Program-made: the position numbers and the translations under genes
The notes under the pieces: generated by a model
What the model saw: only the letters and a program-made list of their open reading frames with translations
What the model was told of the DNA's origin: nothing
The model's database searches: none
In this document: positions 35,071 through 45,882 of the stretch, piece by piece
Numbering within the stretch: position 1 is the first letter of the stretch
Layout of the letters: every line of letters begins with the position of its first letter
From: Gemmata massiliana
GTDB lineage: Bacteria; Planctomycetota; Planctomycetia; Gemmatales; Gemmataceae
Direction of reading: 5' to 3'
Assembly (NCBI RefSeq): GCF_901538265.1
Contig: NZ_LR593886.1
Coordinates: 8,081,738 to 8,145,737, forward strand
DNA length: 64,000 nucleotides

Positions 35071-35577
35071 ATGCAGCTCGCGTCTTATCGGTCGCCGAAA
35101 ACAGTTGTCAGACAAAGCAGAATCGTTGGTCGGGGGTTGTTCGCGACTGAGCCGATCGTTCGCGATGAAATCGTGTGCGTAAAGGGTGGCCACCTACTCG
35201 ACAAGACGAGTCTGGAGCGTCTTAAAGCGGTCGTGAACGACGCCGATATGCAGATCGCTGACGACCTGTTTCTTGCACCGACAACGGCCGAGGAATTCGA
35301 GTCGGTGATGATGTTCCTGAACCACTCGTGCGAACCGAACGTGGGCGTGCAGGGACAGATCGCGTTCGTTGCGATGCGGGACGTGGCCGCGGGTGAAGAA
35401 CTGACATTGGACTACGCCACAATCGACCACGACGCCGAACCGATGCCGTGTCGGTGTGGAGCCTCAACCTGTCGCAGACTGGTGACGGGAAGGGACTGGC
35501 AACTCCCGGCCCTTCAGCGAAAATACGAGGGTTATTTTGCGTGGCACTTGCAACGACGAATGCGAATTGGGCAGTAA
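35071..35577 (+). CDS. SET-domain protein (lysine methyltransferase-like)
   Basis: 168 residues, almost entirely a SET domain. RGLF at 21-24, the pseudoknot motif NHSCEPN at 84-90, ELTLDY at 110-115 and a post-SET-like CRCGASTC at 127-134 are all present, so AdoMet binding and catalysis look possible. Eukaryotic SET enzymes methylate histone lysines; bacterial homologues are sporadic and some modify ribosomal or histone-like proteins. A GTG at 35023 is an alternative start. Monocistronic. Target unknown. Confidence 0.85.
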   Translation: MQLASYRSPKTVVRQSRIVGRGLFATEPIVRDEIVCVKGGHLLDKTSLERLKAVVNDADMQIADDLFLAPTTAEEFESVMMFLNHSCEPNVGVQGQIAFVAMRDVAAGEELTLDYATIDHDAEPMPCRCGASTCRRLVTGRDWQLPALQRKYEGYFAWHLQRRMRIGQ

Positions 35578-35930
35578 CATAGGCACCGATTGGTACGAGA
35601 ACGGTCTTTTATCGCACCCGTTTCAACAGCCCGAATGATGAGAATCGACGTCAAATTTGGCGAACACCGCCGGCTAACAAGTTGTGCGCGAAACCGAGTG
35701 TAGGCTCACGGTTCAGCCAAGACCGTCGACAGAGCGAATGATTATATTTGTTAGTTGAGTTGACACGTCTTAATCGGAGCCGGCAAGTTCATAGGTATTT
35801 CGGTTGGATGACCAACTCACATCCGGGTCGTTAACTCGCGACTCGCGGGTGCCTCGCACCGGGTTCGTAGCTGCAAGTCAGTGATATCCGTATTTCGCCC
35901 AATCATTTCATTTTATCGTAGGGGGTCGCC
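35578..35930. other. 350-base AT-richer leader region
   Basis: No coding frame. It is noticeably richer in A/T than its surroundings (for example TTATATTTGTTAGTTGAG at 35743-35760) and lies just upstream of a DUF1559 gene, so a promoter or leader is likely. I see no clear motif. Confidence 0.4.
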
Positions 35931-36872
35931 ATGCGCCTGGGGACCAAGACAGCCCGAGGGTTCACGTTAATCGAACTCTTGGTGGTGATCGCGATCATCG
36001 CGATCCTGATCGGTTTGCTGTTACCAGCCGTGCAGAAGGTCCGCGAAGCCGCGGCCCGAATGAGGTGCTCTAACAATCTCAAACAGATCGGGTTGGCGTA
36101 CCACAACCACGAGAGCACGTTCGGCTACTTCCCGACGGCCGGCGGCCGATGGTGGGATCCGGCCAACGGCCCGATCCCGGCCAAGTCCGCGGTCAGCCCG
36201 CCGGCCCTCGACCTGACAACCCAGTTGGCCGGGTGGCAGTTCCAGATCCTCCCCTATATCGAGCAAACGAACCTCTGGAAATTGTCGCCGGTGTCGAACT
36301 CAGCAGCCGATCAGACGCTCGGCCGGAACGCGGCGATCGACAAAGTTGTGGTCCCGACGTACTCTTGCGCGAGCCGCGGGCTCCAACCGTACTCCAGCCT
36401 TAACGAATCCGGTCGGATGATCTTTCGGGCCGACTACGTGAGCAGCTACGGTACGTCATACGAGTACGACAACCCGCACAACGGAATGGACGTCGACAAC
36501 TTCGAGGGGCGCCTGAGTGTCACCGGGGTCACGGACGGGACGTCGAACACACTCATGGTCGGCGAGAAGTACATCCCGATCAACCGGTACCAGAGCGACG
36601 ACTGGGGGAGCGACCCGATCACCCGGGGGCACGGGTGGGGCGTGTGCCGGCGGACCTGGGATCTGCCGATCCCGGACAACATCGGGCAGCGCGACACCTC
36701 GACCAACTGGAACTACGGGGCCAACGAGCGGTTCGGCTCAGCCCACCAGACCGGCATGAACGTGGTGTTCGCCGACGGCTCGGTCAAGCACCTCCGGTAC
36801 AACATGGACGTGGGCGCGTACCGGGCGATCGGCACCCGCAACGGCAGTGAGGTAGTACCGGGCGATCTGTGA
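35931..36872 (+). CDS. DUF1559 pilin-like protein (copy 3)
   Basis: 313 residues. Leader [39 protein letters not shown] and body with [12 protein letters not shown] and [16 protein letters not shown]. The C-terminal motif reads [17 protein letters not shown], the H-x(9)-DG form. Together with copies 1 and 2 it shows the expected strict conservation of the first 45 residues and divergence after. Paired with a small lipoprotein gene downstream, separated by a hairpin. Confidence 0.95.
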   Translation: MRLGTKTARGFTLIELLVVIAIIAILIGLLLPAVQKVREAAARMRCSNNLKQIGLAYHNHESTFGYFPTAGGRWWDPANGPIPAKSAVSPPALDLTTQLAGWQFQILPYIEQTNLWKLSPVSNSAADQTLGRNAAIDKVVVPTYSCASRGLQPYSSLNESGRMIFRADYVSSYGTSYEYDNPHNGMDVDNFEGRLSVTGVTDGTSNTLMVGEKYIPINRYQSDDWGSDPITRGHGWGVCRRTWDLPIPDNIGQRDTSTNWNYGANERFGSAHQTGMNVVFADGSVKHLRYNMDVGAYRAIGTRNGSEVVPGDL

Positions 36873-36900
36873 CCCGCCGCCCCGGTCGGGCGGGTCACAG
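36867..36900. terminator. hairpin overlapping the DUF1559 stop codon
   Basis: CTGTGACCCGCC and GGCGGGTCACAG are exact 12-base arms with a 10-base loop. The left arm contains the TGA of the DUF1559 gene (36870-36872). It lies 41 bases before the lipoprotein start, so it may attenuate rather than end transcription, giving more pilin-like than lipoprotein product. Confidence 0.6.
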
Positions 36901-36940
36901 GCACCCGCCCGCGTTCCTCTCTCACCGCCAAGGAATTAAC

Positions 36941-37375
36941 ATGCTTCGCCTCAGTCTTTGCTTGTTTCTCGCCGGCACCGTACTCACTTCAGCCGGGTGC
37001 AGTTCGTCGGCCCCGCGGCAGTACGACGACCAGACGGTTGCCGCGTCCGATATGTTCCGCAAGATCTCGACCGCGTACATGCAGGCGTACCGAACGAAGA
37101 AGAAGCCCCCTACCCCCGACGATCTGAAGCCGTTCCTGAAGGAGCACGGCGAGTCGATCGCGTCGCTCGTATCCCCTCGGGATCAGAAACCAATCGTACT
37201 CGTCCCGTTTGTACCGGACAACCGGTTGGGCGAGGGCGAAGAACCGATCCTGGCATACGAAGCCGAGGGCGTAAACGGGGAACGCATGCTCGTGGACAGT
37301 CGCGGTTTGGTCCGCGTTGAGAAAGCCGAGGACTTTGCCCGCATCAAGTTCCCCGGCGGTCACAAGCCGAAATAA
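36941..37375 (+). CDS. small lipoprotein downstream of DUF1559
   Basis: 144 residues. Lipobox GTVLTSAGC. Mature part has helix MFRKISTAYMQAYRTKKK, then PPTPDDLKPFLKEHGES and a beta part (PIVLVPFVPDNRLG, ILAYEAEGVNGERML). Similar proteins commonly sit beside DUF1559 genes in planctomycetes. AAGGA precedes the ATG. Function unknown. Confidence 0.8.
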   Translation: MLRLSLCLFLAGTVLTSAGCSSSAPRQYDDQTVAASDMFRKISTAYMQAYRTKKKPPTPDDLKPFLKEHGESIASLVSPRDQKPIVLVPFVPDNRLGEGEEPILAYEAEGVNGERMLVDSRGLVRVEKAEDFARIKFPGGHKPK

Positions 37376-37494
37376 CGCCCGCGGCTGCGAAAAGACGGGC
37401 GCGGATCTAGCCGTAGTTCTTGCGCCCCTTGTTGAAGTTCGGCGGCCCGTCCTTCTTCCGTGGTTGACCGTGGCGGTCGAGTATCGGTGGGTGC

Positions 37495-39138
<1,644 letters not shown>

Positions 39139-39474
39139 GGTCCGGCTCGCAGGGGTTCAGCAAAACCGCCGTGTGGGTGTGTCAATTAAACGCAACGGAC
39201 CGTTCCGCAGCGACCGCCGAACGAGCCGGCGGTGGAGAACGTGAGGCGGATGTCAACGACCTCCATCTTATCTCATCGCACCAGAAAGAGAAATGAGACG
39301 ATTCTGGGTATCGGTCCGCGCTCGCGCCCCGTCAGTAACGGGCGCAAATAAGAGCAAGTAACGGTGTCCTCCAGAACTGTGCGGTGACGAAAAGAAACTC
39401 TGTGATAAACTGGCCGGAACTCCTGCCGTGGTTTCACCCACCAAGCCCACCACACGCCCCGACGGAGACTTCCC
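39139..39474. other. gene-free region between divergent kinase and LRR genes
   Basis: 335 bases with no coding frame, repeat or strong hairpin visible. It must hold promoters for both flanking genes, but none stands out. Confidence 0.4.
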
Positions 39475-40158
39475 GTGCGTACCCTACTAACTTCATTCCT
39501 CGTGTTCGGTCTCACTTCTTTGGCCCTGGCGCAACCGTCGAAGCCCACCGCCGACGAGCAGAAAGCGATCGACGCCATTGTGAAACTCGGTGGGACGGCC
39601 GAGATCGACCCCAAGTTGCCCGAAAAGGGGCGCGTTTCGGCGAAGTTCGAGGCCGGGGCCGACGCTGCTTTAGTGGCGCTCAAGAAGTACCCCCAAATCG
39701 GCTCGGTCGATGTATTCGACGCCTCAAAATGTACCGACAAGGCGTTCGCCGCACTCAAAGACTTACCCAACTTGCGCCGGTTGGTTCTCAGCAAATCCAA
39801 CCTGACGGTGGCCCGCGTCAACGCGATTGCACAGTGCGTGGGCCTGTACGAACTGCGAATTCCCAACGCAGGGCTGACCGATACGGAAATGGTCGGCCTA
39901 AAAAAGCTCACACTCCTCGAAGCGCTCGACATTTCCGAAAACCCGCAGGTCACTGACAAGGGGATGGCGACGGTCAAAGCCCTGGAGCGGCTCCAGGCGC
40001 TGTACCTCTCCAAAACCGGTGTTGGAGACAAAGGGCTGCTCGAATTGAAAGTACTGGACGGGCTGCGCACGCTCTACGCTGGTTCGACCAAGATCACCGC
40101 GGACGGGGCCGAGAAGTTCGCCGACGACATGCCCAACCTGCGCACCGTGCGCCGGTAA
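39475..40158 (+). CDS. secreted leucine-rich-repeat protein
   Basis: 227 residues from a GTG at 39475 with GACGGAGA upstream. Signal peptide MRTLLTSFLVFGLTSLALA. About six LRR units: LPNLRRLVLSKSNLT, CVGLYELRIPNAGLTDTEM, LTLLEALDISENPQVTDKG, LERLQALYLSKTGVGDKG and LDGLRTLYAGSTKITADG, the cysteine-containing/GALA-like type with T-D-x-G. Protein-binding, exported; partner unknown. Planctomycetes have many such proteins. Confidence 0.88.
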   Translation: MRTLLTSFLVFGLTSLALAQPSKPTADEQKAIDAIVKLGGTAEIDPKLPEKGRVSAKFEAGADAALVALKKYPQIGSVDVFDASKCTDKAFAALKDLPNLRRLVLSKSNLTVARVNAIAQCVGLYELRIPNAGLTDTEMVGLKKLTLLEALDISENPQVTDKGMATVKALERLQALYLSKTGVGDKGLLELKVLDGLRTLYAGSTKITADGAEKFADDMPNLRTVRR

Positions 40159-40479
40159 TCACCTCACTTTTAACGCCCCGCGCCAACCACAAGGGGACCG
40201 GCGCGGGACGTCATTTTTCTTTGCAAATCTCGGCGAAAGATTCGCGCGCGTGTCGCCGTAAGGGTGTGGTCTCAGGTTTGAGGTCATTTTGTGACCTTCC
40301 CGGGCCGCGAACGTCTCGCCGCTCAACGGTCCGGGTATAACGATTTTGGGCAGCCATACCGGGCGAGCGCCCGCGTAGATCCCACACGCCTCTGAGACTT
40401 ATCGCCCAAGCAGGCAGAGGAACGCCAGCGCTTGAGGTCGTGCGCGAGCAATTGAGATCAGCAGAGCGAAAAAGGTCAC
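40159..40479. other. gene-free region
   Basis: 320 bases. A short palindrome AGGTCATTTTGTGACCT lies at 40280-40296; otherwise nothing recognisable. Confidence 0.35.
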
Positions 40480-41052
40480 ATGACTACGCCCACCACCACG
40501 CCGCGCCCCACCCGACTCGCGACCGATGTCGCGAAGACGCTGGCACTGTCCGAACCCGCGAAAGCGCTAATCAACCCGGCGCACACCCCGCGACAGTTCT
40601 TTGACGTACTCGCGGCCCAACCCGAGTTGGCCGAAGACGCGATCCGCTTCCTGGCCGCCGCGCTCCCGAAGCGCGAAAGTGTGTGGTGGGCACTCGGATG
40701 CGTGCGCACCGCGTTCCCCAAGCCGGCACCCGAAGCGATCCGGGCGATTGCAACTGCCGATGCGTGGGTGAAAGAACCGACCGAAGCCAACCGGCGCGCC
40801 TGTGGCGACGCAGCATCGGCGGCCAACTACGGAACCGCTCCGGGGTGCCTCGCGGCGGCGGCGTTCTGGTCCGGAGGGAGCCTCGCGCCACCGCACCTTG
40901 CAGTAGTGCCACCGCGCGATGACCTCACCGCGACCGCCGTGGCCGCAGCCATACTGCTCGCAGCCACCGTTGACGTGACGCGCATACCAGAGAACTACGC
41001 CCAGTCCCTCGCACAGGGCGCCGACATTGCGTCAGGTAAAGCACGTCTCTGA
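40480..41052 (+). CDS. Ala-rich soluble hypothetical protein
   Basis: 190 residues, helical and rich in Ala and Pro, no signal peptide. Motifs include PRQFFDVLAAQPELAEDAIRF (in part), LPKRESVWWALGCVRTAF and NRRACGDAASAAN. I have seen this general pattern in helical planctomycete and myxobacterial proteins of unknown function. It ends four bases before a strong hairpin shared with the convergent neighbour. Confidence 0.7.
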   Translation: MTTPTTTPRPTRLATDVAKTLALSEPAKALINPAHTPRQFFDVLAAQPELAEDAIRFLAAALPKRESVWWALGCVRTAFPKPAPEAIRAIATADAWVKEPTEANRRACGDAASAANYGTAPGCLAAAAFWSGGSLAPPHLAVVPPRDDLTATAVAAAILLAATVDVTRIPENYAQSLAQGADIASGKARL

Positions 41053-41056
41053 TTCA

Positions 41057-41104
41057 GGCTCCGATTACGAGGGGAACCGGTTGGTTCCCCTCGTAATCGG
41101 AGCC
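41057..41104. terminator. bidirectional terminator with 22-base perfect arms
   Basis: GGCTCCGATTACGAGGGGAA begins the left arm (41057-41078); the right arm (41083-41104) is its exact reverse complement, loop GGTT. It fills the 53-base gap between convergent stop codons at 41052 and 41106. Confidence 0.8.
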
Positions 41105-41105
41105 G

Positions 41106-41519
41106 TTATTTCTTCTCGTAGAGATCCACGAAGAACTTGTTCCCGTCGTTCTTGAACACGTACTTGTGGGCGTCTTCCCAATCGTGAGCCGGGGCCGCGC
41201 TCCGCTTCAGCTTGTACGAGATGAAGAACGGCTTCCGTTTCGGGTCGAACTCGGAGTCGAATCGCACGTGAAAGTCCGGCGAGTGGTTCTCGTTCGCCTT
41301 ATCGTAAGTCCACCAGTGGAGCCGCTGCTCGCCCGGCTTGATGGTAGCGGTGTGCCAGGAATCATTTCCCCACTTGTAGCTGTACGTGATCGTGTGGGTG
41401 CTCTTGTTCTCGATGCCGGTCACGGCGAACCGGTTGGCGGCTTCGGCCATCCCGGGACTGAACATCGTGGCGACAAGCGCGACTGGGGCGGCCAAAGCAA
41501 GTAGGCTTGAGCGAATCAT
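41106..41519 (-). CDS. secreted protein of unknown function
   Basis: 137 residues. Signal peptide IRSSLLALAAPVALVATMF, cleavage near AEA. The mature part (RFAVTGIENKSTHTITYSYK, WHTATIKPGEQRLHWWTY, KKPFF-like and HKYVFKNDGNKFFVDLYEKK) is a beta-sandwich-like sequence with many aromatic residues. A GTG five codons upstream is an alternative start. No family recognised. Confidence 0.75.
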   Translation of the reverse strand: MIRSSLLALAAPVALVATMFSPGMAEAANRFAVTGIENKSTHTITYSYKWGNDSWHTATIKPGEQRLHWWTYDKANENHSPDFHVRFDSEFDPKRKPFFISYKLKRSAAPAHDWEDAHKYVFKNDGNKFFVDLYEKK

Positions 41520-41758
41520 GGTTGAGTCCGTCACAAGGTGAGATTCTGGTTGTTCTTTCGTGTCTCGCGGTGCGGGTAGTTTCGCACCGCTTACATCTCC
41601 GGTACGCGGCTACGCCAAGCCCTTGCGCTGAGACGAACTACTTTCGCGAATTTCTCTCAAGTCCCCTGTTTAGCGTTCGAGCACACCTGCTGTTCCGTTG
41701 GAGGAGGAATCTGCGGTAGGTAAGATGGCGAATACTTGGCGCCCCAGAGGACGTTCCG

Positions 41759-43144
41759 ATGACACGGTTGCTCGCCACGCTCGCACTACTCGTCCCCTGC
41801 GCCTCGACGTTCGCCGCCGAGAATGATGTACCGGCATCAGGTAAGAAACCGCACGCGACCGAGCAAATCAGTCCCGCCGAACGCGGGTACCAAGCGCTCA
41901 CACAAACGGCGTTCATCCCCGCGTTCTGGACGCAGAACGTCATCCCGAATGCGTGGAAGCAGTGGGGCGCGACCGAAAAGCCCACGAACTACACCACGGC
42001 CGTCCTCGAACGCTACGGGCTACACTCTGCCCCCTACGCGAACGACGGGTTGCCGATGGGTCTGCGTAAAGCGAGCCGCGTGCTGAACACCGGTGTCGGA
42101 ATCGACTGCATGTTGTGCCACGCGAGTTCGATTGACGGCAAAAGTGTCATCGGTCTCGGGAACTCGGCCCTCGACGTTCAAGCACTCTTCGAGGACTTCG
42201 CCAAGGTGGACGGGCTGAGCGGGAAACTACCGTTCACGTTCTCGAACGTCCGCGGCACCACCGAAGCGGGCGGGTTCGGCGTGTACCTGCTCGGGTTCCG
42301 CAACCCAGACCTCACTCTCCGTACCCCACGCAAGGAACTCGGGTTACGTGACGATCTGTGTGAGGACGTACCGGCGTGGTGGTTGATGAAGAAGAAAAAA
42401 ACCATCTACCACGCGGGTACGACGGATTCGCGCTCGGTACGCACACTCATGCAGTTCATGATGCACCCGCTCACAACACCGAAAGACTTCGAGAAACACG
42501 AACCGGCCTTCCGCGACATTCAGCAGTACCTCATCAGCCTCGAACCGCCGAAGTACCCGTACCCGATCGATGAAGCCAAAGCCGTGAAGGGCAAAGCGCT
42601 CTTCAACCAAAACTGCGCGACGTGTCACGGCACTTACGGTGAAAAGTGGACGTACCCCAACAAGGTGATCCCGCTCGATGAGATTGGCACCGACCCGACG
42701 CGGCACAAGGGCATCGACGTCACCTACGGCAAGGAGTACTCCGAATCGTGGTTCGGGAAGGAGAAGAACGGCTGGTTCGTGAATGGGCTTCCGCTGCGTG
42801 CAACAGCGGGCTACCAGGCTCCTCCACTCGACGGCATCTGGGCCACGGCCCCGTACTTCCACAACGGCAGTGTTCCCACGCTCAACGGCGTGTTGAACTC
42901 CAAAGCCCGCCCGAAGCGCTACACGCGGAGCTTCAAAACGGACGAAGCTGCCTACGACAAAGTGAACGTGGGGTGGAAGGTAACCGAGTTGCGCGACCCG
43001 CCGAGCGAGAAGTTGTCACCGCACGAAGCGCGCAAGATTTACGACACGTCGAAACCGGGCCGGAGCAACGGGGGCCACACCTACGGCGACGACCTCACGG
43101 ACGAACAACGCGCTCAGGTGATCGAGTACCTGAAGACCTTGTAG
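41759..43144 (+). CDS. di-haem cytochrome c protein, periplasmic
   Basis: 461 residues. Signal peptide RLLATLALLVPCASTFAA. Two haem c attachment sites: CMLCH at 117-121 and CATCH at 286-290. The second lies in a normal cytochrome c domain (KGKALFNQNCATCHGTYG) and the C-terminal part has APYFHNGSVPTLNGVL, seen in large c-type cytochromes related to di-haem peroxidases and thiosulfate/alkane-type oxidases. It probably transfers electrons in the periplasm. Partner unknown. No ccm genes in the window. Confidence 0.88.
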   Translation: MTRLLATLALLVPCASTFAAENDVPASGKKPHATEQISPAERGYQALTQTAFIPAFWTQNVIPNAWKQWGATEKPTNYTTAVLERYGLHSAPYANDGLPMGLRKASRVLNTGVGIDCMLCHASSIDGKSVIGLGNSALDVQALFEDFAKVDGLSGKLPFTFSNVRGTTEAGGFGVYLLGFRNPDLTLRTPRKELGLRDDLCEDVPAWWLMKKKKTIYHAGTTDSRSVRTLMQFMMHPLTTPKDFEKHEPAFRDIQQYLISLEPPKYPYPIDEAKAVKGKALFNQNCATCHGTYGEKWTYPNKVIPLDEIGTDPTRHKGIDVTYGKEYSESWFGKEKNGWFVNGLPLRATAGYQAPPLDGIWATAPYFHNGSVPTLNGVLNSKARPKRYTRSFKTDEAAYDKVNVGWKVTELRDPPSEKLSPHEARKIYDTSKPGRSNGGHTYGDDLTDEQRAQVIEYLKTL

Positions 43145-43154
43145 CTAATGCACG

Positions 43155-43658
43155 CTAACCGCGCGGCGTCAGCTTCTGAATCGCGTCGGTAAACGCGGGC
43201 CACTTCGCACTGAGTTCGGCACGCGACGCGCTCCGATAGTCCGCATAATCGAAGCCGGGCGCGACGGTGCAACCGAGGAGCGCGAACCCACTGTCGCCGA
43301 TCAGGTGCGTGCCCTGCCACACACCACCGGGCACCACGGTTTGCGGAATTTGCCCCGCCGTAATGTCTGCACCGAGAACCACTTCGCGTCCGCTGCCGTC
43401 GGGCCACAGTTGCAGCATGCGCACGGGTGACCCGAGGTAGAAGTGGAACACCTCGTCGCCGGGGAGCACGTGCAGTTCGGACACGTGCCCCGGTTTGAGT
43501 AGGTAGTAGATCGCGGTGGACACGCTGCGGTCCGCGTTGTGTGCGGGCAACGCGGACGCCGGGAGCGTCGCGGTGGAGCGGTACGTTTCGCGGAAGTACC
43601 CGCCCTCGACCGGGTGCGGTTGGAGTTGCAATAGGCGAATCACATCGTCCGCGATCAT
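43155..43658 (-). CDS. DUF985 cupin-domain protein
   Basis: 167 residues. Typical sequence LQLQPHPVEGGYFRETYRS, TAIYYLLKPGHVSELHVLPGDEVFHFYLG and the closing TVAPGFDYADY identify the DUF985 (cupin_5) family. Related proteins have been described as sugar- or nucleotide-sugar-binding, but activity is not known. The ATG at 43658 is chosen because the extra residues upstream are not typical. Convergent with the cytochrome gene, ten bases apart. Confidence 0.88.
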   Translation of the reverse strand: MIADDVIRLLQLQPHPVEGGYFRETYRSTATLPASALPAHNADRSVSTAIYYLLKPGHVSELHVLPGDEVFHFYLGSPVRMLQLWPDGSGREVVLGADITAGQIPQTVVPGGVWQGTHLIGDSGFALLGCTVAPGFDYADYRSASRAELSAKWPAFTDAIQKLTPRG

Positions 43659-43734
43659 AGTTAATTCCAGCAGAATCGCAAACAACGCAAGTCTAAACGC
43701 AGTATTATTTTCCGACGAGCTTTCCTGTCTTAAT

Positions 43735-43763
43735 CTTCGTGATCCGCGTTATCCGCGGTTCTT
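43735..43763. repeat. fragment of the GATCCGCG interspersed repeat
   Basis: CTTCGTGATCCGCGTTATCC followed by GCGGTTCTTC resembles the right half of the repeat at 16237-16354. It lies between the cupin and the peptidase-like gene. Confidence 0.5.
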
Positions 43764-43784
43764 CATTCCTCACACTTCACAAGC

Positions 43785-45314
43785 TCACGGCGCCTGGCCT
43801 CGTGCCGATTCCAAGTTTGCGCTCTTCCAGGAGGCTTCGAGCGTTTGCACACTCTGAATGCCGTACTGCCGTTCCAAAGCACGCGGGGTGCCGTAGCGTT
43901 CGGCGTCACTCAGGAAGATTTTGAAGTTCCGCTCGCCTTTCAGCTTAATCAGGTGCTCCGTGACGCTCACGCTCTGGCAGTAGTAACCGGTAATTTTCTC
44001 AGCGGGAAAATCCTTTAGTTCAAAGAGCGCGGCGAGGTTCCGCAATTCGTTATCGCGTGCGCAGCGCGGGAGCGTTCGCGTGTACCGGCTGATCTCTTCC
44101 GGCGAACCAGCCAGGATCGCCATCCCCTCTTCGGCCCACTTGGGCGGCGGCTTGTCTGCGAACAGGTCGGCGAGGACCACGTGCGTCAGTTCCCGCGGAA
44201 GCGCGTTCGAGACGGCCGCGGTGTCGTCTGCACGCAGATCGATCCGGCGGGCCGTCGCGCGCTTGTTAGTGAGGCTGACACTGGCGTGCCCGGTCATCGC
44301 AGCGGGCTTGCCCGTGGCCTTCGCGTAAACGTCGCCCGTCGCGTGGATTACGATGTCACACTTCGGTTGCCACGCGCCACCGGGTGCTCCGGACCAGCGC
44401 TCGAAAATCTGCTTGCGCCCCGCCTCCGCCGCGTTCGCCACCGATTCACCGAGAGCACGATCGCCGCCGTGATGCACGCGGAAGCTGTCCGTCTCCACCA
44501 CGTCACCAGCCGCACTCACGACCGGAGCAACTGCCTTTGCGCTGCCGGCCTTGGCTTGGGCCGCCTTCAGCAACTGCTGGCCGACTTTCTGAAGGTCCGC
44601 GTTCTGTGGAACGAGTTGCAGTGCTTCCGTCACGTCCTGCACCGCGCTGGCGGCGGTTACAGCATCACACGACGGCGAATTCACGCGGTCCGCCGAGAGT
44701 TTGATGCGACAGTACGCCCAAGCCGCTTTTTGCTCGACGGTGAGGTTGGCCCCACCGACCGAAGCAAAGAGCTGAGCCGCGTCCGCGTAGTTGCCCTTCT
44801 TGAACGCCGCAACCGCACTCGCCGCCGAATCACCCACCGGCGCAATTGTTGGAGCCGCAAGCGGTTCCACCGTCGGTTCAACCAGTGACGGGCCGAGATT
44901 CGGTTCCGGCAGCGTCGCGGGCACAGGAGGCATTACGGGTACCGCAGGCGCCACAGGCGTGGGGACCGGAGCCGGCTTCGCTTCACCACCGAGGAGCGAA
45001 AGTTTGCGTCGCGTCTGAGCGATGCGTTCCGCTTCCGCGGTCGGAGCCTTTTCGAGCCGGGCAAGTTCGGCGGTGTAGCATTCGCGGAGCAGCGTGAGGA
45101 ACGCCTTGCTGCCGTCCGCGTTCGAGATTTCCTTTTCCAGCGCCGCAACCGCTTCGGCGGGCGAAGCCGCGTCGAGGTACTTGCGGGCGTCGGCCATCGC
45201 CTGCTGCACTGCGAGCTGCTTCTCGATCGGGTCCGGTTGTGCGTCGGCGGCGACCGTGAAGCGCGCAGCGAGGGCGATGCCCGTGAGGGCAAAAGCGAGC
45301 ACGAAACGAAGCAT
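43785..45314 (-). CDS. secreted peptidase-MA-like protein with degenerate zinc motif
   Basis: 509 residues. Signal peptide RFVLAFALTGIALAARFT. Helical TPR-like N-terminal half, a Pro/Val-rich linker (PAPVPTPVAPAVPVMPPVP) at about 113-155, then a gluzincin-like domain: RELTHVVLADLF at 374-385 and PPPKWAEEGMAIL at 390-402. In active family members the first motif is HExxH; here Arg replaces the first His (Arg374) while Glu375, His378 and the later EEG Glu remain, so zinc binding is probably impaired. The start at 45314 is where the signal peptide begins. GTTAGC repeats lie 230 bases upstream. Likely a pseudo-enzyme. Confidence 0.78.
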   Translation of the reverse strand: MLRFVLAFALTGIALAARFTVAADAQPDPIEKQLAVQQAMADARKYLDAASPAEAVAALEKEISNADGSKAFLTLLRECYTAELARLEKAPTAEAERIAQTRRKLSLLGGEAKPAPVPTPVAPAVPVMPPVPATLPEPNLGPSLVEPTVEPLAAPTIAPVGDSAASAVAAFKKGNYADAAQLFASVGGANLTVEQKAAWAYCRIKLSADRVNSPSCDAVTAASAVQDVTEALQLVPQNADLQKVGQQLLKAAQAKAGSAKAVAPVVSAAGDVVETDSFRVHHGGDRALGESVANAAEAGRKQIFERWSGAPGGAWQPKCDIVIHATGDVYAKATGKPAAMTGHASVSLTNKRATARRIDLRADDTAAVSNALPRELTHVVLADLFADKPPPKWAEEGMAILAGSPEEISRYTRTLPRCARDNELRNLAALFELKDFPAEKITGYYCQSVSVTEHLIKLKGERNFKIFLSDAERYGTPRALERQYGIQSVQTLEASWKSANLESARGQAP

Positions 45315-45544
45315 CTGGCGGCGTCCTTGCCGTGAAGCGGCAGACCGGGCGATTCGCGCCCGCCGCGGAGACGGCACTCTATACGCAGACGCGGAAAGTG
45401 GGACAAGCTCAAGTACGGCAGCCGTCCTCGTCCGCTTCGTTGGCACCTCGAAATTCAGAATATCGAATGACCCATGAGGCTATGAATTGGCAGAGTGACT
45501 ACCCTTCACCACCCGAATTCTCTCCAAAAAACGCCCGGAACGAG

Positions 45545-45560
45545 GCTAACAATTGCTAAC
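45545..45560 (-). promoter_or_regulatory. GTTAGC direct repeat (minus strand)
   Basis: GCTAACAATTGCTAAC, the exact reverse complement of 21834-21849. About 230 bases upstream of the minus-strand peptidase-like gene at 45314. The flanks also match a site near 21717 (CCTCGTTCCGGGCG versus CCCGTTCCGTGGGCG). Confidence 0.4.
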
Positions 45561-45882
45561 ATTCCCGGATTGCGATACCGAAAATTGCATTTTTCACGGG
45601 AGAAAATGCAATTCGCATTGGGTACATGCTAACAATGACGAAATCCAGTACGTTGAAATAAGCGACACAAGCTCAGGCGCACAATGTGGACGATGTGAGG
45701 AACATTAACACCCGTCAGACATAGACGCGATGTCAGTAGAAATGGAATTTTTGACTTCGCGACGGGTACACAAGGCGAAGCCAAAACAAAATGGAACCGC
45801 CCGTGAAAGGCCAAGCACCACTCGCGCTCCCCAGGGCCGTTTAATGTGGGAGCGGGCAGTTACGAGGTACCTGCCCGGCGGA

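Noticed and set aside
37376..37494. Minus-strand peptide ending PPNFNKGRKNYG before a TAG
   Set aside because: It reads like a real protein tail just after the kinase stop in another frame, but it has no start or domain. It could be the end of a frameshifted kinase tail or remnant. Too short to call.
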